Shown one piece after another: positions 34,264 to 42,645 of a DNA stretch of 64,000 nucleotides. The notes under the pieces were generated by a model. That model made no database searches. It was given only the letters and a program-made list of their open reading frames with translations, and was not told where the DNA came from. This DNA comes from Brucella anthropi ATCC 49188. Its GTDB lineage: Bacteria > Pseudomonadota > Alphaproteobacteria > Rhizobiales > Rhizobiaceae. The position numbers were made by a program, and so were the translations under genes. Every line of letters starts with the position of its first letter. Positions within the stretch are counted from its first letter, which is position 1. The stretch covers positions 1 through 64,000 of the forward strand of contig NC_009670.1 in the NCBI RefSeq assembly GCF_000017405.1, written 5' to 3'.

Positions 34264-34854
34264 TCAATCGCACCAGGGATGCCGTGCGCCGTCCCAGCGC
34301 CGCGCCAGACCTTCAGCAACCAGAATGTCGCCGATGGACTGCCCGTCGCGGACAACCCTGCGCAACTTCCGGCCATACCTGTCCTCGTCCCGATCACCCG
34401 CCACAAGCGAGAATGCCCCGTCATTGAGGAGGTCGAGCAAACGTGTCTTCGCCGCCTCGCCCTTGATCCTCTCCGCCTCACACCGCGGCGGGCTGAGTTC
34501 CGGCGTGTCGATATCCGCAATCCTGATCTTCTGATCACCAAGCCAGAACGTGTCGCCGTCGACCACGCAGTCGCGATGCGGTCCATTCGGACAGATATCG
34601 AAGCGAACCGAAACCGGAGCGTTTGCCCGTGCAGACATCGGCGGCCCGAGATCAACGATGATGTCCTGCGTTGCGACAAGATAACCGCCAAACACCACCA
34701 AAGCGATGATGGTCGCCAATACGATGCTGCTGGGTCGGATACGGCTGCGTTTCCACCTCGGCCGTTTCGGCGGTCTTCGTTCAGCCGTGGCGGCTGGTTT
34801 CCGCTTGTCGGTTCGTTTGCTTCGCTCGTCATCGAGCTTGACGATCTTCTTCAA
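34264..34854 (-). CDS. Membrane-anchored staphylococcal-nuclease-like protein
   Basis: A 196-residue protein. Residues 1-40 are basic and polar, then one transmembrane helix (SIVLATIIALVVFGGYLVA, about 43-61), then a thermonuclease fold: CVVDGDTFWLGDQKIRIADI, DTPELSPP, and DEDRYGRKLRRVVRDGQSIG. The aspartate/glutamate and arginine positions of the nuclease active site appear present. It would face the periplasm. Such proteins on conjugative plasmids might degrade DNA in the envelope or limit uptake; this is inference. It lies 84 bases upstream of the WGR gene on the same strand. Confidence 0.85.
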   Translation of the reverse strand: MKKIVKLDDERSKRTDKRKPAATAERRPPKRPRWKRSRIRPSSIVLATIIALVVFGGYLVATQDIIVDLGPPMSARANAPVSVRFDICPNGPHRDCVVDGDTFWLGDQKIRIADIDTPELSPPRCEAERIKGEAAKTRLLDLLNDGAFSLVAGDRDEDRYGRKLRRVVRDGQSIGDILVAEGLARRWDGARHPWCD

Positions 34855-35273
34855 TGCCTGCCGTTCCTCGCAATCTGTTTCGTTTCCCGCCTTATCCGAA
34901 TATTTGCGGAGTGAAAGGGGATTGAGGGCGAGCCGCTACGCGGACGGCTCTATTCGCTGCGCGAACGGAGCCCGCAAGCGGTCTCCGCCGATGCCGGTGA
35001 CGATCCTCTCCCTCGGCTGCGCCGACGGAAATCGCCTTTGGCGATCCATTCCGGTCTGATCGGGAAAAGAGGGCGCCGCCCTCTCTCCCCAGCAAGGTCC
35101 AGTCGCCGGTCTCCCCGTCCTTCCGCGCCGGCTTGTGCAGGACGGGTGATCCCCCTCCGGCGCCTGCGCCTTGCCCCCCTCTCACCCGCCGCTCCGCGCG
35201 CGCTCGGGAAGCAGGAGCGGGGCCTGCTTCCTGACGAAAGGCCCTTCGCTTCGCGAACCGAAGGAGCTTCAAA
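34855..35273. other. Divergent spacer, no gene
   Basis: About 420 bases between divergent genes. It contains AGAGGGC-GCC-GCCCTCT near 35068-35084 and other GC-rich short repeats. No open frame here looks coding. Confidence 0.45.
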
Positions 35274-35708
35274 ATGACCCTCAACGCCTATCTTGTCGAA
35301 GTCGAAACCCGCAGCATCCGTATGGTGACGATCGATCCGGCAAACAGCCTTGCCGACATTCGCCGTCATATCGGATGCAACCTCATCGACATGGTGAGGA
35401 TCGACCGGAACCATTGCATCATCGTTGACGACAACGGGCTGATGGACGAGATCCCATGCTTCACCGAGGTGGCGGATTATGCAAGTCCGCTGGCCGGCAA
35501 TCTCCTGATCGTCGGTACCGACCAGTTTGGCGAAACCGTTTCACCGCAGCGGCCCATCGAGGATTTTGCCGCCATCCTGACGATCCGGTTCCCGGTCCTG
35601 TCACCGACTTTCGAGGCAATCAGCGGACCGCATGTATTCGGCAGCCGCGTCAGCGGTTTTACCGCCACGCTGAAGGCCGCCAATCCGGCCGTCATCGCCA
35701 CGGTGTGA
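35274..35708 (+). CDS. DUF3846-like protein
   Basis: A 144-residue protein, preceded by AAGGAGCTTC. It has the pattern I associate with DUF3846: YLVEVETRSIRMVTIDPANS, LADIRRHIGCNLIDMVRID, and the turn IIVDDNGLMDEIPCFTEVAD, followed by NLLIVGTDQFGETVSPQ. Beta-rich and cytoplasmic, function unknown; related proteins are frequent on plasmids and phages. Followed by a spacer that holds structured element copy 2. Confidence 0.75.
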   Translation: MTLNAYLVEVETRSIRMVTIDPANSLADIRRHIGCNLIDMVRIDRNHCIIVDDNGLMDEIPCFTEVADYASPLAGNLLIVGTDQFGETVSPQRPIEDFAAILTIRFPVLSPTFEAISGPHVFGSRVSGFTATLKAANPAVIATV

Positions 35709-36099
35709 GGGCGACAGAAGGGGGCGGCAATCCCGTCCCCGCTCACCCGATACGACGCGCTAAGGACCCGACGGATGGGTCTGTCATCGCACCTTCGCCG
35801 GGTGGTCCGGATCGACCGGCCCGCCCGGCGGCAAGAGGGCCTAGCCCTCTCACACTCTCCCTCAACACGGACACGGCGCCCCTGGCGCCGTGGGCTCTTC
35901 TTCTCTGACTTCCCATTTTGCACCCGCCACTCCGGCGTCAAGGACTGCGCGGTTCCCCCAATTTTCAGGCGCCGCCTTTGGGCGTCGTCAGAAAATCGGC
36001 TCCCCCGCTTGCCGCCTCCGGCGGCCGCGTTCCGCGATCCCTGACCCCTCGCGGCTATCGTGCGGACTCCTTCCGTCAGAAAACGAAAGGAGACTTCCT
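35709..36099. other. Spacer carrying hairpins
   Basis: About 390 bases. ACGGCGCC-CCT-GGCGCCGT (about 35874-35892) is a perfect 8-bp hairpin. Structured element copy 2 follows and is listed separately. No gene is supported. Confidence 0.5.
35937..36048 (+). repeat. Structured intergenic element, copy 2
   Basis: Outer GTCAAGGA (35937-35944) pairs with TCCCTGAC (36038-36045, one G-T pair). ATTTTC (35961-35966) pairs with GAAAAT (35991-35996), and GCCGCC-TCC-GGCGGC (36011-36025) forms the second hairpin. Linkers GGTTCCCCCA and CGGCTCCCCC match copy 1, while stem bases differ in a compensating way. It ends about 52 bases before the next gene, as copy 1 does. Confidence 0.75.
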
Positions 36100-36423
36100 A
36101 TGACACAGCGCAAGATCAAATACATCGATGGTGGAAGCCCGGAATACTGGCGGCAGCGCACCGAGGGGTTCCGTCTCATCCGCGAGGCAGAACGGGCACT
36201 GATCCGTGTCAAAAACGCGCCGCAATACATTGCCGGCAGCTGGGACGAAGACTATGGCGACTATGAGCCGGTCGAAAATCTCGGCCCCTATGACGATATG
36301 GATGAGGCAATCCGAGCCATCGAAGCCAATGAGACGGCCGTCGACATCCTCGTTGCCCAGCGCCGGACCCATTTCGGCGACTGGCCTGTCGCCGCCGTGA
36401 TCCGCGAACTGGGGACCGACTGA
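36100..36423 (+). CDS. Conserved hypothetical protein
   Basis: A 107-residue acidic protein with AAAGGAGACTTCCT before ATG 36100. It reads MTQRKIKYIDGGSPEYWRQR, then AERALIRVKNAPQYIAGSWD, NLGPYDDMDEAIRAIEANET and RRTHFGDWPVAAVIRELG. No transmembrane segment. The family is unknown to me but looks compact and genuine. It is the last gene of the island before the mobilization module and is followed by a very strong terminator. Confidence 0.65.
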   Translation: MTQRKIKYIDGGSPEYWRQRTEGFRLIREAERALIRVKNAPQYIAGSWDEDYGDYEPVENLGPYDDMDEAIRAIEANETAVDILVAQRRTHFGDWPVAAVIRELGTD

Positions 36424-36427
36424 TATG

Positions 36428-36462
36428 AAGACGAGAGGCGGCACGGTCGCCTCTCGTCTTTT
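36428..36462 (+). terminator. Strong Rho-independent terminator
   Basis: Perfect 13-bp stem AAGACGAGAGGCG (36428-36440) / CGCCTCTCGTCTT (36448-36460) followed by two further T residues, giving TTTT at the end. Confidence 0.9.
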
Positions 36463-36507
36463 CCGCGTGGTCCTGACCGCTTGCCGGCATCGAGCCTGCG
36501 CGCGGTC

Positions 36508-36937
36508 TTGAGGGGCGAGACTTGCCGCCTCTCCCCTCAAACTCCCCTCTCCCTGCGGTGCGGGGCAGGCCCCGCCCGGCCTCCCGGGCCGGTAAACGGA
36601 CGCTGCCGCGACTTCCCCAAACAATACGGAGAGGAGGATCGTCCTGCGCTGCGCCCTCATGCTTCGGGCATCCGCTCCAGACGATCCTCCTCTCCTGCGG
36701 TGCGTTCGCCGCCCAGTCGTTCGCATGTCATCGATGTCCGCTCCCTGCGGTCACGGGCATCCCGACTGCTCCCGACGGCGGCTCACTTCAGCATCTCTCA
36801 CCACCATGTCCGGCCCACGCGCTATTCCTCCTCCGCGGATCACAGGCGATACACCTGTGATCGCTGTTGCATCGTCTGACGACTCGCAACAGCATTGGCG
36901 GGTCGGGCACGTGGGCTGGACATGGTGGTGAGAGATG
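36508..36937. other. Inverted-repeat-rich region, candidate oriT
   Basis: Four nested or serial inverted repeats in 430 bases: TTGAGGGG/CCCCTCAA (36508-36515, 36533-36540); a perfect 16-bp pair GGAGAGGAGGATCGTC (36628-36643) and its complement (36680-36695); a 28-bp pair with one mismatch (36792-36819 and 36910-36937); and inside the latter GATCACAGG/CCTGTGATC (36838-36846, 36854-36862). It lies just before the relaxosome and relaxase genes, the usual place for oriT. No nick-site consensus could be assigned. Confidence 0.5.
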
Positions 36938-37033
36938 GCAGGATACGGAAAAATGTGCTACATTTTATCCAGTAAATCGCGAAACACGTCCGCGATTGAT
37001 TATTGCTACTCTGTGCTGGAGCTGTTGAAGCTT

Positions 37034-37435
37034 ATGGATGACGGAATTACCGATGGTGGGGCGGCAGTTAAAGCCAAGCCGCAAACCATTCATAGCCGCG
37101 TTTCGGCGGACGAATATGATGCAATCGATGCAGCCGCAAAGGCGGCTGACATGACGATGAGTGCATTTTTTAAAGCTGTATTCCTGCAAGGGGCAGGAGT
37201 GAAGCCAGTCTTTAATGACGAAGACCGGGCGCTTTTGTCTCTCATGCTAGAAGACATGCGTGTGATTGGCGTCAATCTCAATCAGGTAGCCCGAGCTCTG
37301 AATAGTGGAAAATTGGTATCTGATAGCGAAATCCGCATGGTGGTCGGGGATGTGCAGAAGATGCAGGTCGGCGTCCTCAGCGAGTTGCGGCGCGTTACCA
37401 AGCGATCCGGATACAGGCATCGCAGCAAGGAATAG
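37034..37435 (+). CDS. MobC-like relaxosome accessory protein
   Basis: About 133 residues from ATG 37034 (MDDGITDGG); the frame is open to an ATG at 36935 inside an inverted repeat, and neither start has a good ribosome site. A ribbon-helix-helix segment (TIHSRVSADEYDAIDAAAKA, ADMTMSAFFKAVFLQ) is followed by the MobC block MRVIGVNLNQVARALNSG and a C-terminal helix. MobC-type proteins bind oriT and help the relaxase open it. It is 6 bases upstream of the relaxase gene. Base composition here is visibly lower in GC than in the island to the left. Confidence 0.8.
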   Translation: MDDGITDGGAAVKAKPQTIHSRVSADEYDAIDAAAKAADMTMSAFFKAVFLQGAGVKPVFNDEDRALLSLMLEDMRVIGVNLNQVARALNSGKLVSDSEIRMVVGDVQKMQVGVLSELRRVTKRSGYRHRSKE

Positions 37436-37441
37436 CAGTCG

Positions 37442-40432
37442 ATGGAGTTTTTTCTCGGAGCCTTTGAGAGTGAATGGGAGCAGCATCGCGCGGCGCTGTT
37501 GCATGAGCTTTCTTTGGGTTCCAGTGCTGCGAGTGGCGCGGAAGAAGAAATGCGCCGGAGGCTGCGCGAACTGCAAATCGCAGGAGGTGTCGCAGCAGCA
37601 GGTAGTGCTTCAGTGCCGAAAATGCGTACGGGATCCTCAAGGGCACAGGGTTTCCAGATCTTTGGAAGTACGGCAAGCAAGCCAATTGCGGCAGCTAGGC
37701 CGATGGAAGCGCGTCTGGCCGCGGTCGCAGCAGGCAGTCAACCGTCCGTGGTAAAAATGGCATCGTACGGTGGCGGTGCGCGGTTCGGCGCGATGGTCAA
37801 TTACGTATCTCGCAGCGGGGAAATACACGTCGAAAAGGAAAATGGTGAGCGCCTTCATGGTCGCGAGGATCTAGCCCGGTTGCGGGGAGATTGGGAGCCA
37901 TTGTTTCAAAATCGTGCCGAGAGCAGGGATATTGGAACTTTCCATGTGACGATCGAAGCTACTGGTTTCAAAACAGAAGAAGCTTTGCACCAGCTCGTAC
38001 GCGAAAGCCTGGCGAGCGGGTTAAGTAATCGCAGCTTCGCTTATGCAGTTTCGCAGCCATCACATGGAGTTTTGAAAGTTGACGGTCTGGTGGTCTTGCG
38101 CAGCGCGGAAGGGGAGCGGTTGACCGGCGACCCGAAGGCGGCTGACATTATTCAGAGACGTTACAACGAAAGCGCGGTGTCCGAGCTGGCGAGGGCGCGG
38201 TTCCGTTTTACGGGGTATGGTAATGGCGTGGAATATGGCGCTGCCAAGCTGCGAAATCTGGTCGAGGAACATAAGGGAGAAGTTCGCGATGATAAGGGGC
38301 GCGAGATCTCCGATGCGCGTTCCGCCGGCGACCTGGTGCAAAAGCAGTGGCGTCGGGAGTTGCATAGCCGCAAGGGCAGGGATGTGGCGCATGTCATCAT
38401 GTCTGCCAAAGCAGGCACCAATGTTCAGGCTTTCGAAGGCGCTGTTCGGGATTTTCTGGCCGCTCAGTTCGAAGGACACCGCTACATATTTGCGATGCAT
38501 GATCCGTTCAGCGATCCGAAGGAGATGGGGCAGGGCGGAAAGCGACCGCATATCCATGCCCATGCCATTATCGCTATGCGTTCGGATGCCGGTGATCGGG
38601 TAGAAACCTCGCCACAGGTTTTTCGCCAATGGCGCGAACTTATGGCTGAAAAGGCGCGCCAGCACGGAATCGCTATGGAAATGACGGACAGGCGCGAGTT
38701 TGCAAATGCTCCAGCCTACACGCGCAATCAGGTGCGGCCGGTTAATCGCGAGGGACGAACGGAACATGAGGGGACGAGTGCGGCGGCTCAGTCGCGTTAT
38801 GATGCCAAGCGGTCAGGTCGGCGGAGCGTGGCGCGAAGCGTGCGCAGCCTTGAATATACCGTAAAGGTAACTCAGAGTTGGGAGAAAATTGCAATGGCAA
38901 GCGGCAATCATCAGATTGCCTCATACGCCATCCAGCAAAGAGATATAGTTGTATCAACCAGTTCGCATCAATCGGAAGCTAAAACTTCTAACATCGTTCA
39001 TGCAGAATTCGGGTCACATTACCGCACCAATTTGGTAAAGTTGCAAAACATCATTTTGGAGGGTGAAAAAGTGCGCGAAATGTCGAGAAGCGATTTTGAG
39101 GCATATGAGAAAGAAGTTGAAACAGCTTTGTTCCGGCTTGGCCGCAATCTCGGACCGGAAGAGAAAGCCGATCTGGATCAGGTAGCGCAGTATACGCGCG
39201 AGCATGTCAATCTAATGCGCGAGCATATGGAATTGACTGAACAGCGTGGATTGACCGTTGAAACCCCATCTCGTGAAAGCGAGCAAGATAGCTCGTCAAT
39301 GCAGATCGCTCGCGAAGCCGATTCCGAAATTGCCAAGCCAGCGCATGTTATCGTGGAAGCAGAGCAGGGTCGGCCATCGGCAGATAATGCCAGCGAACCT
39401 CGTTCAAGCATGGATGACGAGGAGAAAGCAGCTGCAGCATCCTATCAGGCCGAAATGGATCGTTCATTCCCGGATGAGATCACGAGACGATATTATATTC
39501 GTGAGGATCACGGGGGGACGCAGCGAGTCTTTGTCGATTCAAAGGGTGAGCGCGAAGTGTTCCAGGACAATGGAGAGAAGCTGCGCGCTAAATCGTTCGA
39601 TGCTCAGGGCGTTCGGTTGATGATCGAAACAGCAGCGCATCGAGGCTGGACGAGCATCGAAATAACGGGGAGCAAGGAGTTCCGCCGTGAAACTTGGTTG
39701 GAGGGCCAGGCGCACGGTATTTCGGTCAAGGGCTATCAGCCGACGGAACTGGATTGGCAAGATCTGGCGCGTCGCGAGCAGTCCTACTTGCGCAATGAAA
39801 TTGTTCCGATCGAGGGCAGGGCGCTGGACGCGGCTCACCGGGATCAGGAGCAATCTGCAGGATCGGATCAGTCGAGCAAGGTCGATAGAGAGCCACAGAA
39901 TGCAGATAATTCTGGAACGTCACACTCGAAGACCGTCGACTATAAGGAGGGTGTGCAGGGCATCCTCGTTGAGACAGGCGAAAAGCCTTATCAGGATAAT
40001 GAAAAAAATGAGCCTTCGCCATTTGTCGTTATTGAAACGGCCAATGGCAATCGCACGGTATGGGGTGTCGGATTACCGGATGCGTTGCATCGCGCCGGCG
40101 CTGAAATCGGCGATGAAATTCATTTGCGGTCCACTGGGACGGAACGCGTTTTGAAAACCGTCATTCAGGAAGTCGATGGTCAGAAGCAGCGTGTCGAGCA
40201 AATGGTCGATCGCCGGGCATGGGAAGCGAACGTGCTTGAAGAGCGGGATCGGACAGATGGAAAAGTTGAAGGTTCCAAACAGCTCGACAATCAGATTAAT
40301 ATGGAAGTGAAGGGCGTTGCTCGCGATGGAGAAACCCTGCGCACCGATCCACCCCAGCAACAAGTTCCGCGATTGCAGGAACTAGAACAAGAGCAGCAGC
40401 AAAAGAAAGAACGCGACGAACACGAGCGTTAA
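37442..40432 (+). CDS. Relaxase with LPD7 domain
   Basis: A 996-residue conjugative relaxase preceded by AAGGA. After an unusual 105-residue N-terminal extension, the nuclease domain begins at VVKMASYGGGARFGAMVNYV, where Y121 is the candidate nicking tyrosine. The metal-binding histidines lie in KRPHIHAHAIIAM (H370, H372, H374), and RGKDVAH-like helices precede them. Residues about 680-775 form an LPD7 domain (RRYYIREDHGGTQRVF; RGWTSIEITGSKEFRRETWL). The tail is glutamine-rich coil. It should cut oriT and lead the strand into a recipient. No coupling protein or mating-pair genes are in the window, so the module may be mobilizable or its partners may lie elsewhere. Confidence 0.9.
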   Translation: MEFFLGAFESEWEQHRAALLHELSLGSSAASGAEEEMRRRLRELQIAGGVAAAGSASVPKMRTGSSRAQGFQIFGSTASKPIAAARPMEARLAAVAAGSQPSVVKMASYGGGARFGAMVNYVSRSGEIHVEKENGERLHGREDLARLRGDWEPLFQNRAESRDIGTFHVTIEATGFKTEEALHQLVRESLASGLSNRSFAYAVSQPSHGVLKVDGLVVLRSAEGERLTGDPKAADIIQRRYNESAVSELARARFRFTGYGNGVEYGAAKLRNLVEEHKGEVRDDKGREISDARSAGDLVQKQWRRELHSRKGRDVAHVIMSAKAGTNVQAFEGAVRDFLAAQFEGHRYIFAMHDPFSDPKEMGQGGKRPHIHAHAIIAMRSDAGDRVETSPQVFRQWRELMAEKARQHGIAMEMTDRREFANAPAYTRNQVRPVNREGRTEHEGTSAAAQSRYDAKRSGRRSVARSVRSLEYTVKVTQSWEKIAMASGNHQIASYAIQQRDIVVSTSSHQSEAKTSNIVHAEFGSHYRTNLVKLQNIILEGEKVREMSRSDFEAYEKEVETALFRLGRNLGPEEKADLDQVAQYTREHVNLMREHMELTEQRGLTVETPSRESEQDSSSMQIAREADSEIAKPAHVIVEAEQGRPSADNASEPRSSMDDEEKAAAASYQAEMDRSFPDEITRRYYIREDHGGTQRVFVDSKGEREVFQDNGEKLRAKSFDAQGVRLMIETAAHRGWTSIEITGSKEFRRETWLEGQAHGISVKGYQPTELDWQDLARREQSYLRNEIVPIEGRALDAAHRDQEQSAGSDQSSKVDREPQNADNSGTSHSKTVDYKEGVQGILVETGEKPYQDNEKNEPSPFVVIETANGNRTVWGVGLPDALHRAGAEIGDEIHLRSTGTERVLKTVIQEVDGQKQRVEQMVDRRAWEANVLEERDRTDGKVEGSKQLDNQINMEVKGVARDGETLRTDPPQQQVPRLQELEQEQQQKKERDEHER

Positions 40433-40438
40433 AGGACG

Positions 40439-40642
40439 ATGCGACACGATTATATTTATAATTCACCTCCCGATCCGAAGGCTGACGACGCTTTTGCAAA
40501 ATTCTTTGCGGTTCTGTTCTGGCTCGTCCTTGGTTTGGTTGCAATCGTGTATGTCGCTACTGTCGTTGGAGATTGGTTTAACGCGGCCTTAGCGTTGATA
40601 ACGGATATGTTCGCTTACGTTTTCAGCTTTTTGCCGTTTTGA
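40439..40642 (+). CDS. Small membrane protein of the mobilization module
   Basis: A 67-residue protein with AAAGGACG directly before ATG 40439 and 6 bases after the relaxase stop, hence co-transcribed. It has a polar N-terminus (MRHDYIYNSPPDPKADDAF) and two hydrophobic helices (FFAVLFWLVLGLVAIVYVAT and ALALITDMFAYVFSFLPF). Such small membrane proteins often accompany relaxase genes; role unknown. Confidence 0.75.
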   Translation: MRHDYIYNSPPDPKADDAFAKFFAVLFWLVLGLVAIVYVATVVGDWFNAALALITDMFAYVFSFLPF

Positions 40643-40709
40643 CGGATTGCTAAAAAATGGCAGGCGCTTTTGCAGTCCGGCTACATTTGAGGTTTATGCT
40701 GTGAAGCAG

Positions 40710-41633
40710 CTATTTTTGTGCGCGCCGCTCAAGGGAAGATCGCAGCAAGTCGACCAGAGAGGAGCGCTGATCACGTTTGAGTTTGTCGAGATTGCGCTGC
40801 CGCCAGCGAATTGCCGGAAGATCTGCGACATGACCGATCTTCAGCAAGGACCAATCCGGTTCACCACGCTCGAACCTGATTAGAAATTCGCGGTGCTCAT
40901 CCGGCATTCCGCCGATCAGTTCGTCAATCATCTTTTGCTGCGCTTCGATCAGTTCCTCAATGTGAACCAGCTCCTCGGTCATGCCTTCAAAACCATTGCG
41001 GTATTCGTTCGTGAGGTCTTTGACCCGGCCCGAAAGCACCTCGCCCATGGGGCGATTGTGGCTGAGGAGATAAACAAGAAAAACTTCGCGCAACTCGTCG
41101 CTCAGCCCTTCATGTGCGAACAAACCCTGCACATCGAAAAGATCACGCGGATGCTGGCGATCAAGCGCTGCAACCAGCTTTCCAGCAAACAGGTCTTCAA
41201 AGGAAACGACGCTGGTTTCGGCAAAACCGAAGGCGTCTTCGACCGCCTCGGTGACAGGGATAACAGAAGGCTCGTGCACTACGCCGCGCAAGACAGGGGA
41301 GACTTCAATCTTCACTTGTGTTCCCTCGGCCATGACAAGAAGCCGCAAGATCGCGCCGTCGTGGATATTTTCGGCGACGCGAGCGCCGGGTACTTCTGCT
41401 AATGCTGTCCTTCTGATCCGCTTCATGGCTGCGTCAATCTCGGCTAGTGCCTCCGGCCTGTCGTTGACGGGCAAATACATGAGGTCGATGTCAACGGAGA
41501 GGCGCGGCAGGTTGCGTATAAAGAGATTGATCGCGGTTCCACCCTTGAGCGAAAAACAGGTTTCGCGCGCTACAATAGGAATCAGGCGCATAAGCAGCCT
41601 GACCTGGCCCTGATACTGATCACGAAATGGCAT
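40710..41633 (-). CDS. abiEii: AbiEii-type nucleotidyltransferase toxin
   Basis: A 307-residue toxin from ATG 41633 (MPFRDQYQGQVRLLMRLIPI). The nucleotidyltransferase motifs are clear: LKGGTAINLF and SVDIDLMYLP, giving GG(T) and DxD-type acidic residues, then VKIEVSPVLRG and SFEDLFAGKLVAALDRQHPR with DLFDVQGL. Related toxins modify tRNA ends. The C-terminal helical domain extends to RRAQK. Its start overlaps the antitoxin gene by 14 bases. The pair belongs to the type IV AbiE group, which can act in phage defence by abortive infection or stabilise plasmids. Confidence 0.93.
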   Translation of the reverse strand: MPFRDQYQGQVRLLMRLIPIVARETCFSLKGGTAINLFIRNLPRLSVDIDLMYLPVNDRPEALAEIDAAMKRIRRTALAEVPGARVAENIHDGAILRLLVMAEGTQVKIEVSPVLRGVVHEPSVIPVTEAVEDAFGFAETSVVSFEDLFAGKLVAALDRQHPRDLFDVQGLFAHEGLSDELREVFLVYLLSHNRPMGEVLSGRVKDLTNEYRNGFEGMTEELVHIEELIEAQQKMIDELIGGMPDEHREFLIRFERGEPDWSLLKIGHVADLPAIRWRQRNLDKLKRDQRSSLVDLLRSSLERRAQK

Positions 41634-42405
41634 CGAAGTCCCTCGGTACGGTGATGTGATAGACCGGATCAAGCTTGCCACCGGGCACAAGCATGCGCTT
41701 ACCCTTCCCGAGATCGATTGCGGTTTTGTCCAGTCGCTTGACCCACGCATGGCCATGACGATCCGCGAAATAAAAGAACAGACGTTTGACCTTCACGCTG
41801 TCGCAATCCAGAAGCAGTCTTTGCAGCCGCCTCGGGCTGAAATTTGCGGCACTCTGCATAATCATATCGGCCTGATGGAAACTCTCATTGCGCGGCAGTT
41901 CATCGAGCATTTCGAGATAAGCGCGCTCTGGCTGCGAAAGCGTCATAGGCCAGTCCCACTGTCCCCATGCGAGTGTGCCAAGCCCTTGTGTGATTGGTTC
42001 ATTGCGGAATAAGGTGGCGCTGTTGTGATAGATAAAGCGCTGGGGCAGTTGCAGCTTGTTCAGCCATGCAGGCGGTTTTTCTGGTCCGTAGAGATGAACA
42101 ATCCTTGTCTCGTGAGCGAGGTAATGCGCAAAGCCCTGTAATTCTAACGCCGTGCGTCCGCCGACATAGAGCGGCGCTCGTGAAAGCAGGGTTTGGAGCG
42201 ATATGATGACTTGCTGCCAACTCAGCGTGCCGCGCGGTTTTTTATAGATGCTGCGTACCGGCTGTTCCAGCCAGCCGTTCTTAACGTAATAGGCGCGCAG
42301 GTTACTGGCGATGCCGCGCTGTTGCAGCCAGGCAGCATCCACAACCAACCCTTCTGGCAGATCTCTTTCGAGCCGGTTTAACAGTGAGGTGCTTTGCTCA
42401 GCCAT
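41620..42405 (-). CDS. abiEi: AbiEi-type antitoxin/regulator
   Basis: A 261-residue antitoxin. The N-terminal winged helix (VVDAAWLQQRGIASNLRAYY, GWLEQPVRSIYKKPRGTLSW) should bind the promoter, and the C-terminal part (LYVGGRTALELQGFAHYLAH; SFHQADMIMQSAANFSPRRL) is the antitoxin domain. AbiEi proteins repress their own operon through inverted repeats; a matching repeat lies upstream at 42459-42481. Gene order antitoxin then toxin with overlap is standard. Confidence 0.92.
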   Translation of the reverse strand: MAEQSTSLLNRLERDLPEGLVVDAAWLQQRGIASNLRAYYVKNGWLEQPVRSIYKKPRGTLSWQQVIISLQTLLSRAPLYVGGRTALELQGFAHYLAHETRIVHLYGPEKPPAWLNKLQLPQRFIYHNSATLFRNEPITQGLGTLAWGQWDWPMTLSQPERAYLEMLDELPRNESFHQADMIMQSAANFSPRRLQRLLLDCDSVKVKRLFFYFADRHGHAWVKRLDKTAIDLGKGKRMLVPGGKLDPVYHITVPRDFDAIS

Positions 42406-42458
42406 ACTGAGTATACTAAATGAGTCTTAAACCATTATCAAGTTTGAGATCGTTGTCA

Positions 42459-42481
42459 TTTACTCAACAAAATTGAGTAAA
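42459..42481. promoter_or_regulatory. Inverted-repeat operator upstream of the AbiE pair
   Basis: TTTACTCAA (42459-42467), 5-base spacer, TTGAGTAAA (42473-42481) is a perfect dyad 54 bases before the AbiEi start. An additional TGAGTATACT-containing stretch lies nearer the start (about 42409-42418), giving repeated TGAGTA words as expected for AbiEi autoregulation. Confidence 0.65.
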
Positions 42482-42645
42482 ATCAGATATATTCAAACCT
42501 TCCCTTCAAACGTCCGTCGCTACCGAATAAGAGGGCATAGCGTTGGTTTCCCGCTAAACAACGCTAAGGGGGAACAAACAGGAAAAGACGCTGGGACGAT
42601 CCCGAATCGTCGATGTTGTCTTGTCCTCATCAATTGCAGTAGCCG

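Noticed and set aside
34248..34832. Reverse-strand frame overlapping the nuclease-like gene
   Set aside because: Out-of-frame with the recognised SNase fold; no domain.
28591..36048. CRISPR array
   Set aside because: Repeats are few, far apart and of unequal spacing, with no uniform spacers and no cas genes in the window.
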